Below are positions 8,701 through 13,852 of a stretch of 17,920 bases of DNA, in pieces. The notes below the pieces were generated by a model. The model was not told where the DNA came from, made no database searches, and was given only the letters and a program-made list of their open reading frames with translations. Positions within the stretch are counted from its first letter, which is position 1; each line of letters begins with the position of its first letter. This DNA comes from Nitrospiraceae bacterium UBA6905 (lineage in GTDB: Bacteria; Nitrospirota; Thermodesulfovibrionia; Thermodesulfovibrionales; UBA6898). A program made the position numbers and the translations under genes. The stretch covers positions 1-17,920 of the forward strand of contig DKBH01000127.1 in the NCBI GenBank assembly GCA_002451165.1. Reading direction: 5' to 3'.

Positions 8701-11336
8701 TGAAGAAGGTTCTTTCCAAAGTTACCGCCACCGGCGATTACCCTGAAGGTCACTTTGGCGCCTTCAACCGGCAAACCCTGTCTGTCCTGGACTAATACCA
8801 TGAGCTGCTGCCCCAACTGTGTGCCTACGATGCCGCTCTGCCTGTCTGTCGGCAGGACCTTAACTATGGTCGCAGCAGGCCCTTTGCTCGGCTCTCCGGT
8901 AAACGGTGCTTTCAGTGTCGATACGAGTCGATATTCCACCCATTCCTCAGGCATCATCGTCGTCATCCCGCCTGCGATCATACCGGAAAGCATGTATCCC
9001 GCTTCACCTGTGGAGGGGTTTTCCTTGATATAGCCGATGCCGGACCAGTCTTGATGCGTTATATCGATCCGCGGGATGCGGACGATCAGCCCCTGGTTCA
9101 CCGAGTTCGAAATGTCTTCCCTGACATTGTCGTCAACTGACAATGTGGGCAGCAGAGAAGCAATATTCGTCTTGTCGATCATCACGACTTCTTGCTGTGT
9201 CGTCGCAGCGAGCTGCAGCAACTCGGCAGTCGAAACAGAATCTACCTGGAAATCGTCCTCGAATATCTTGTTTTCCAAGATCGATCCCTGGAGGGCCGAG
9301 AGCCGCATAAATGTTTTCTGTCTTTCACTTGTTACTTTTGAGTCGTGACTCGCAACTGTTGATGTGGCGCGAAGCGACGCATCAACAAACACACCCTTCC
9401 ATTCAAATCCATGCGGCATATCAAGGAGATAGGTGACATCTATCACCCCGCCGACGGTGACGACCGTTGGGATCGGCCTTGTGACCTCAAGATGCATGAG
9501 TGAGGCAAGTTCGTCTTCTGCCTGATTCCATCGGTCGATGTACCGATTTGCCTCCTTGTAGAGGATCGTCTCAGCGCTATCCTCTTCGCTGATAGCTGAA
9601 AGTTCACTGCTGATAGCTCTCTGGGCCACAATGCCTATTGCTGCCACATTGCCGGTTATGTGTATGTTTGTAGTCCGTTCTACGGCGTTTGGGGATATCA
9701 GCTCAATTGAAAGTTCATAATCTGCCCCCATAGGTAGGCCGTCTTTGCCTACTACCTCCCTCTCTTCATTCACCTTCAGAACTGGCCTCAGCCTCACGAG
9801 ATAGGCAGGAGTATTGTCCAGTCCGCCATAGGAGTCTATGATCTGCTGGTCTTCAATGGTCTCAGGCTCGTAGCTTATCGTTGCTTGTTTATTCGAAAGT
9901 TTCAGAGCATCGATTGTTATCGCAAATAACTCGTTGTTATTCGTATCCGAGGCAGTAAATCTCACTTGCTGCTTAAGATCATCGGGTATCTCAGTATATT
10001 CATGGGTGATCTTCTTCTGATCGTACTGCATGCTTGCAGGAAGAATATTCATTACTTCGGGAATGAGGCTCTTGGTCTGCAAAAGGTCGCTATATGTCAT
10101 GCCGGGATGATTCTGATTCAAATAGGTCTCTATATATGCCTTTGTGTATTCAAGCGGCGTCTCTGTCCGAACGGTATCAAGGTATCCATCTCGGAGGCCG
10201 CCGAGAGAAAGCTCCTGAAGTATGTCCAGAGGAGCATTGTACGTATAGCCGGTAACTTTTATGCTGGTGTCCAGACCGAGCCATGTCTTGCCGTGCTCAT
10301 CGATTATCGCGCCGCGATAATTGGAATAAGGGATCAGGCTCTCAATCCAGACATGTTCAATCTGAAAATTGGAAATGGTACCGGCGGAAATTATGGATTT
10401 ATGCGGTATTCCCGCCTTTTGGAAGAAGTCAGCTATTTTTGCAGCGTCATCTATGCCTGTCAGGTTTTTTACGTGTCCAAGGTACGGGAATTCTATCACT
10501 CCCCTCACATATCTTGTCGGAAAACCGGAAGATCTCAGCAGGGCAGTCAATAGCGCCGCTTGATCGCAGTCATTTCCGCTTTTCTGTCTGAGTGTCTCTT
10601 CAGCGCCTTTCATGCAGCCCCAGTACCATTCGGTCTCGATATTGTCTTTCATATATTCGTAAATGGACACAGGGTTCCAGCTTAACGACTGGGCAAGGGT
10701 GGCTATTTCAGGAGATATCGGCGCCTCAGGGGTGCTTTTGGTGTCATCGGGAAAGGCTGCCTGGTTTCCGCCTCTGTAGGAAGGGATTATTACAGGCGAC
10801 GCATTAGGCTCTCGTGCAGGATAGTTCAGATTTTTATAAGGGAGGTTTCCGAAGATCGGTCTTTTCTTTTTGGGAAGGATCTTGTCGTGAAGGGTCTTGA
10901 GGTTTTTGAGTTGATTGCTGAGTGCTGCCGGATGACCGCTGTCTCGCTGAAGATTTTCCATCAGCGCAAGATACTCTTCGAGGGTCCTCTGGTAACCTTC
11001 TTCCATGATTCTGTGTCTCTCCTGCGCCTTTGCTCCAAGGCTGTTGACCTGCTCCCGTCGTAATCTGAACCTTTCCTGTATCAATGCATTCGTGATCTTT
11101 ACGCTCTCTGCGACTTCTTTCAGTTTGGTTATTTCATTGTCGAGGGGCAGGGAATCCTTCAGCTTTTTATCGGCCCGATTAATAACAGCCCTGCTCTGAA
11201 TAAGGGACTGCTGGAGTTCTTTCTCAAGGTCAGGCTCAAAGGCATGTACTGGGAAAGGGATAGTGAAGGAGAGGAGAAGAAGTACAATGCATAAGACAGC
11301 AAGGCTGATTATTGATCCCCAATAGCGTCGTTTCAA
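5790..11336 (-). CDS. Giant exported protein: coiled coil, transglutaminase-like domain, Ig-like array, C-terminal alpha/beta-hydrolase (lipase-like)
   Basis: This 1848-aa protein starts at TTG 11336: no in-frame ATG exists between the upstream TAG and the signal peptide, and GGGGAGG lies four bases before the TTG. Residues 1-32 are a signal peptide (cleavage near PVHA|FE). Residues 35-155 are charged and helical, probably coiled coil. A transglutaminase-like domain follows at about 210-365, with the expected triad Cys257 (GNDCDQAALL), His328 (IEHVWIE) and Asp356 (WLGLDTS). Residues 620-1500 are beta-rich; around 825-930 there is a Big1-like domain (VEGAKVTFRVIAGGG, TGKDGVARARF), and further Ig-like units follow. 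Residues 1541-1848 are an alpha/beta-hydrolase: VVLVHGLWG oxyanion region, nucleophile Ser1619 in IIAHSMGG, TIATPHRG, probable Asp1795 and His1820 (DTDHFSVRN). The fusion of these enzymes with a long stalk is seen in other environmental proteobacterial-type genomes. Function is unproven; it could process or acylate/deacylate envelope polymers. Confidence 0.9.
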   Translation of the reverse strand: MKRRYWGSIISLAVLCIVLLLLSFTIPFPVHAFEPDLEKELQQSLIQSRAVINRADKKLKDSLPLDNEITKLKEVAESVKITNALIQERFRLRREQVNSLGAKAQERHRIMEEGYQRTLEEYLALMENLQRDSGHPAALSNQLKNLKTLHDKILPKKKRPIFGNLPYKNLNYPAREPNASPVIIPSYRGGNQAAFPDDTKSTPEAPISPEIATLAQSLSWNPVSIYEYMKDNIETEWYWGCMKGAEETLRQKSGNDCDQAALLTALLRSSGFPTRYVRGVIEFPYLGHVKNLTGIDDAAKIADFFQKAGIPHKSIISAGTISNFQIEHVWIESLIPYSNYRGAIIDEHGKTWLGLDTSIKVTGYTYNAPLDILQELSLGGLRDGYLDTVRTETPLEYTKAYIETYLNQNHPGMTYSDLLQTKSLIPEVMNILPASMQYDQKKITHEYTEIPDDLKQQVRFTASDTNNNELFAITIDALKLSNKQATISYEPETIEDQQIIDSYGGLDNTPAYLVRLRPVLKVNEEREVVGKDGLPMGADYELSIELISPNAVERTTNIHITGNVAAIGIVAQRAISSELSAISEEDSAETILYKEANRYIDRWNQAEDELASLMHLEVTRPIPTVVTVGGVIDVTYLLDMPHGFEWKGVFVDASLRATSTVASHDSKVTSERQKTFMRLSALQGSILENKIFEDDFQVDSVSTAELLQLAATTQQEVVMIDKTNIASLLPTLSVDDNVREDISNSVNQGLIVRIPRIDITHQDWSGIGYIKENPSTGEAGYMLSGMIAGGMTTMMPEEWVEYRLVSTLKAPFTGEPSKGPAATIVKVLPTDRQSGIVGTQLGQQLMVLVQDRQGLPVEGAKVTFRVIAGGGNFGKNLLQQPQETLEVKTGKDGVARARFLLGTKTSDNPMYTKIDAQDEFVTQIGLNLVTATTGSIVIQQPFNLYGTPDAPFEIKKIYGDGAVGLANNPAGSLVAKVVDKYGNPISNQSIRMKTVGINPRYAGTALPPQPKPLEFYDRKTCTNPYPLYGDCASSPEVTVTTQYYGAIATAVFGDTVATRYSVEASVVNSGLLPTYFELYTSGFRAIDNYIPPGVYLRYLQPVNDSGQPINASRAGTPLKGPLSAEFVLMRDDVKLEGPTSCSSGEGSCWNLVTTGKVITEKITNGTVNFSATAGGGTAGATENLHNGKYRAPYTTGPSPSVNLVEAGGTATITVPKVLYNPMVTGTVIPSFGADYSGSTKPLAIKEYRDTSLQCSNGTCKLPEASITLKGGQQVIFYAAEPMQQATGSEQKATYTLFGVDVPVVIEPKVMFLNEKGYSYADTKIKYTILPPEYNASIVDLDIFKDGAWQGYLVGGASQGSDSATITAGSVLDVNSNYTVQAVLNRGSDVEITSSEIALPIGQFRMVADDDGITPMEGAVTDGAARLRLQLIAKHNREAFSNLIWRVYDSQLKNDPIANSNTVRGTLVDGSNNPTEALYVTFNADGIAEAVYRAPATFVRWGTSQESNDKDIPERQIQPTLDLTDSLLADGEMLPAIKLKRPPVVLVHGLWGNAKAWDEFEPKLNDRSQYSIARVDYSESGQVSSIVKHAAKLRTTINTKLTDLIREGFASSKIDIIAHSMGGLLTREFCKQQKERFNNDCNDVIRRFITIATPHRGSELADLLLVYRGPNTRDFFSTNQDCLRTLDSFERGSKIRVIGPYERSVEPHPLTPKDGAIDDLATGALPPQLPQGLTSKGRWKDYPALSQTLSAHTIVGLTGANADGYDIEIFGLWRYIISRCGFTRVAIFGAEAETNDRIVKQTSQIGGVIDQHSTKVYDTDHFSVRNSIKTIDRIRELIDEPRDSELFTK
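9588..9618. repeat. In-frame 21-bp repeat inside the giant gene (GCTGATAGCT twice)
   Basis: GCTGATAGCT occurs at 9588-9597 and again at 9609-9618, exactly 21 bases apart. On the coding strand this gives AISSELS followed by AISEEDS in the 1848-aa protein (residues 575-588). The unit resembles dispersed AGCTATCAGC-type repeats known between genes of many environmental bacteria, so an intergenic repeat may have inserted in frame here. Only two partly matching units remain. Confidence 0.5.
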
Positions 11337-11457
11337 TTGCCCTCCCCAAGTCGAGTTAACATTCTAATCTTTTACTTTATCTACTGCACAACGCTAACCC
11401 AGCATAGCACTTCATGATGAACACTGATATATAGCACTTATTTGCCGCCATCACTGC
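11337..11457 (-). promoter_or_regulatory. 121-bp gap with a 9-bp direct repeat; possible promoter for the giant gene
   Basis: The gap lies between the stop of the 629-aa transglutaminase gene and the TTG start of the giant gene. ATAGCACTT occurs at 11404-11412 and 11431-11439, 27 bases apart. On the minus strand the second copy continues as GTGCTATATAT, which contains an extended minus-10-like TGCTATATA. No convincing minus-35 box is seen. The SD sequence GGGGAGG lies at the downstream end. No hairpin terminator is visible after the upstream gene, so read-through is likely as well. Confidence 0.3.
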
Positions 11458-13347
11458 TCAGTTTGATATGAGGATCTGCGATTTTAGGTCGCCTATGATT
11501 TTGCGTGCCGTATCCTTGTACTGCTCCATATATCTTACGGAACAAATATTTGATGGAGTTTTGTCCACGAGTTCCCTTTTCACGGTGAGAATGTTGCCTG
11601 ATTTGCTATAAATGGATGAGTATTCCATAGTTTCGCTTGAGAGCTTAAAGTTTTTGGGTATGGCAATAACGTTTATGGTTTCTGGAAATTCATAAATGTA
11701 TTCTTCAGTGCTTTGCCCGCCACTGCAGAAGGTCGGCTTGCTTGGGACCGGCTCATAAGATTCCTTAAGAAATCTGCTTATCGGCATAGCGCCGGACATA
11801 GGCGTTTGAATGATCATACCTGTTGAGTTCTGTACAGATATGAAATCCTCGATTTTGTAACTGACTTGCATGCTGTATGTGTCTGTGAGCTCTGAGGTGT
11901 TGTCGCTTGTTATGTTGCCAGTGCCGTGGAGACCTTGCGATGCAAGGATTTTTTCCACTATATATGGCTTGGATTCCTCAGGCAGTTGCGAGATCTTTTC
12001 CATGCTCTCCCTCGTGATTATTGCGGGATAACCATGTAGCTGTATTTCGGTAGTACCAGTTGCTGAGCCGTCTTGTGCTATCTTGATGGTATGTTTGGAT
12101 GTCTGCCGGTGGCCCATCTGAGCTGTTGACGGCGTTTTAATGCCTTCCTTGTAATTGACAACAAGAAGGACCGGCTTTTCAGACAGCTGTGGAGGCAGCA
12201 TGCCGAATGGCAAATTGCCTGCAGTGGAGTCAAGAAATACATTTAATGAAGGAACGTAGTTTATTACATGATTTATGACATCAACGACAGGAGTTTGAGG
12301 CAGCTCAAACAGCGCTGAGCTATTAATCAGGGCCTGATCGCTCTCTATGTCTTGGGACTGAAGAAGGGCCTGTAGCAGTGTTGCGTGGTCTTTACAATCG
12401 CCCTGTTTATTTTCTATGATGGTGTCAATATCTCTTGGGACGACAGCCCCGATACCAATGCAGTTTCCGCCGTATGTTATGTTTTTTGTCACCCAGTCGT
12501 AGAGGGACTTAGCCTGTGCCTCCGGTGTGTCTTTTCCGGCAGTTATCTGGGATGCCAGGGCTTTTATCTTTTCCGTTACTTTTGCCTTGGGGATTGCCCT
12601 TGATCCGTATGCTTTTGTGATTTCTTCATAGCTTTTGAATGTCGATATATACAGCCCGGGCTCCTCCTTGAGCAGGGATATCCCGCCATCAGAAGGAGTC
12701 CACTTACGGGGGGTGCTGTTTTGGTATGTCCATTGGAGTATCTGCTTGCCGTCTTTTTCGACAGGTTCTTTATACGTGAGGAAGTAGGATTCATGGCGGA
12801 GTATCATTGTTATTGGTGCTGATACGATTATAGTAACGTTGTCGTATGCTGTGTATTGCGAGAAATTGTGCGCTACGGAAAACTGGTCCGGGAACATACC
12901 TGTGTTGTTTGTTATCTCGTAGGAAAAGACGGTGGTGTCTCCTACAGAGAGATCAGGATAGAGAACGGTGATCGTGGTTTGGTCGGAATAAAGCGGTGAT
13001 TGGTTCTTATATCCATCATTCCTGGTGACTTGATAATTATTTTTCGGAACTTCCTTTCGCTCGCCAGTTTTTTTCACAGTATAGGCTTCGAGAACTTTCC
13101 CGGACGCGACACTGGAGTTAAAGGTTAATGAGGCCTCCTTGCCTGACTCAAGAGCGCTGTCTTTGAGTATGATGATGGACCATGTCTGTGTCTCAGTGTA
13201 AGAGCCATCTGCATTGACGTCATAACGAATCTGCCAGTCCTTGCAGCGGATAGGGATATCGCTATCGCTTGTTGACTGTGAATATGTTATCGCCGGATAT
13301 ATTGCGATTTGGGCAATGACCAATATAGCAAGTAAGAAACTTTTCAT
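11458..13347 (-). CDS. Exported DUF3857/transglutaminase-like protein
   Basis: I start this at ATG 13347 (629 aa), because it has a perfect AGGAGG five to six bases upstream; a TTG 21 bases earlier is in frame but would place the ribosome-binding site inside the gene. Residues 1-24 are a signal peptide (cleavage near TYSQ). Residues 40-210 match the DUF3857 domain (beta-rich, with YTETQTWSIIILKDSALESG and FSYEITN). Residues 255-385 form a transglutaminase-like fold with Cys318 (QGDCKDHATLL), His360 (DVINHVINYV) and Asp373 (VFLDSTAGNLP), a complete triad. The C-terminal part (400-629) is beta-rich, resembling the DUF3858 extension. These proteins are periplasmic or surface enzymes of unknown substrate, and may act as proteases or transglutaminases. 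It is the first gene of the minus-strand cluster and its second transglutaminase-fold member. Confidence 0.88.
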   Translation of the reverse strand: MKSFLLAILVIAQIAIYPAITYSQSTSDSDIPIRCKDWQIRYDVNADGSYTETQTWSIIILKDSALESGKEASLTFNSSVASGKVLEAYTVKKTGERKEVPKNNYQVTRNDGYKNQSPLYSDQTTITVLYPDLSVGDTTVFSYEITNNTGMFPDQFSVAHNFSQYTAYDNVTIIVSAPITMILRHESYFLTYKEPVEKDGKQILQWTYQNSTPRKWTPSDGGISLLKEEPGLYISTFKSYEEITKAYGSRAIPKAKVTEKIKALASQITAGKDTPEAQAKSLYDWVTKNITYGGNCIGIGAVVPRDIDTIIENKQGDCKDHATLLQALLQSQDIESDQALINSSALFELPQTPVVDVINHVINYVPSLNVFLDSTAGNLPFGMLPPQLSEKPVLLVVNYKEGIKTPSTAQMGHRQTSKHTIKIAQDGSATGTTEIQLHGYPAIITRESMEKISQLPEESKPYIVEKILASQGLHGTGNITSDNTSELTDTYSMQVSYKIEDFISVQNSTGMIIQTPMSGAMPISRFLKESYEPVPSKPTFCSGGQSTEEYIYEFPETINVIAIPKNFKLSSETMEYSSIYSKSGNILTVKRELVDKTPSNICSVRYMEQYKDTARKIIGDLKSQILISN

Positions 13348-13743
13348 TTCCCCCTCCTTTATCCTCAATTATTTAACGATCATAAGCAAGTATTATGCCT
13401 CTCAAATAATACTGCAATATTTATACATAACGTGCGTTTTTGATGCGGGAGGGGGTGTGAGGTGGCCAAGGCTAAGATAAAGTATCTTGTCTCTATCTTG
13501 ATAGAATTTGAGATGTCTTTCAGCCCCCGGCACATGAGAGAATGATGTTTTTATCAAGGCTGGCGAGAGGTTATCCATTCTTACTTTCCGATAGGGAATG
13601 CAATGAGGATGATAATCCGAGTATGGGTTATGAGTTCAGCAGGGTGGAAGTCTTTCAAACCAACGAGGAGAATAATTGACAAGAAATAGCATTTATCTGA
13701 CAAAAAGTGTCAATGCGATGCGTAAAACATCAGAATAGGAGAA
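13348..13743. promoter_or_regulatory. Divergent intergenic region with several short inverted repeats
   Basis: No coding frame is convincing in these 396 bases between the divergent minus-strand cluster and the Rhs locus. Three symmetric elements are visible: AAGATA-AAG-TATCTT (13474-13488), TCTATC-TT-GATAGA (13492-13505) and ATTGACA...TGTCAAT (13675-13681 with 13708-13714), which encloses the tighter TGACA-N5-TGTCA (13698-13712). A TTGACA at 13676-13681 looks like a minus-35 box, but no good minus-10 stands 16-18 bases downstream. The region holds the promoters of both directions by position; their exact location is not resolved. A ribosome-binding site AGGAG ends it before the plus-strand ATG. 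Confidence 0.45.
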
Positions 13744-13852
13744 ATGAATATGAGAGAAGTATTAACCTTTTTGATCATCCTTCTTTTCGGTACTATTGCC
13801 GTCAATTCATATGCTAATAATGCTGCTCATGCATCAGCTTTAAACATAGAAC
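13744..13852 (+). pseudogene. Signal-peptide remnant of the Rhs gene, out of frame with its body
   Basis: After AGGAGAA there are two ATGs, 13744 and 13750; the second has the better eight-base spacing. The frame encodes a clear Sec signal peptide: MREVLTFLIILLFGTIAVNSY with a likely cleavage after ANNAAHA. Beyond about 13852 the same frame becomes a Gln/His/Arg-rich nonsense sequence that stops at 13980, while the YD-repeat protein continues in the next frame (+1). Frame 2 has a TAG at 13847-13849, so the two parts are not linked. The simplest reading is a deletion joining the first exported residues to the middle of a longer Rhs gene, with loss of frame. A sequencing or assembly error is the alternative, but a one-base correction would still give an unusually short N-terminal part. 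Confidence 0.6.

Noticed and set aside
9966..10553. 195-aa open frame on the plus strand
   Set aside because: It lies opposite the transglutaminase domain of the giant gene, whose catalytic residues are intact; no ribosome-binding site.
13676..13704. TTGACA as a sigma-70 promoter for the Rhs locus
   Set aside because: A minus-35 match exists but the bases 17 downstream (GACAAA) are a poor minus-10; left as a possible operator half-site only.
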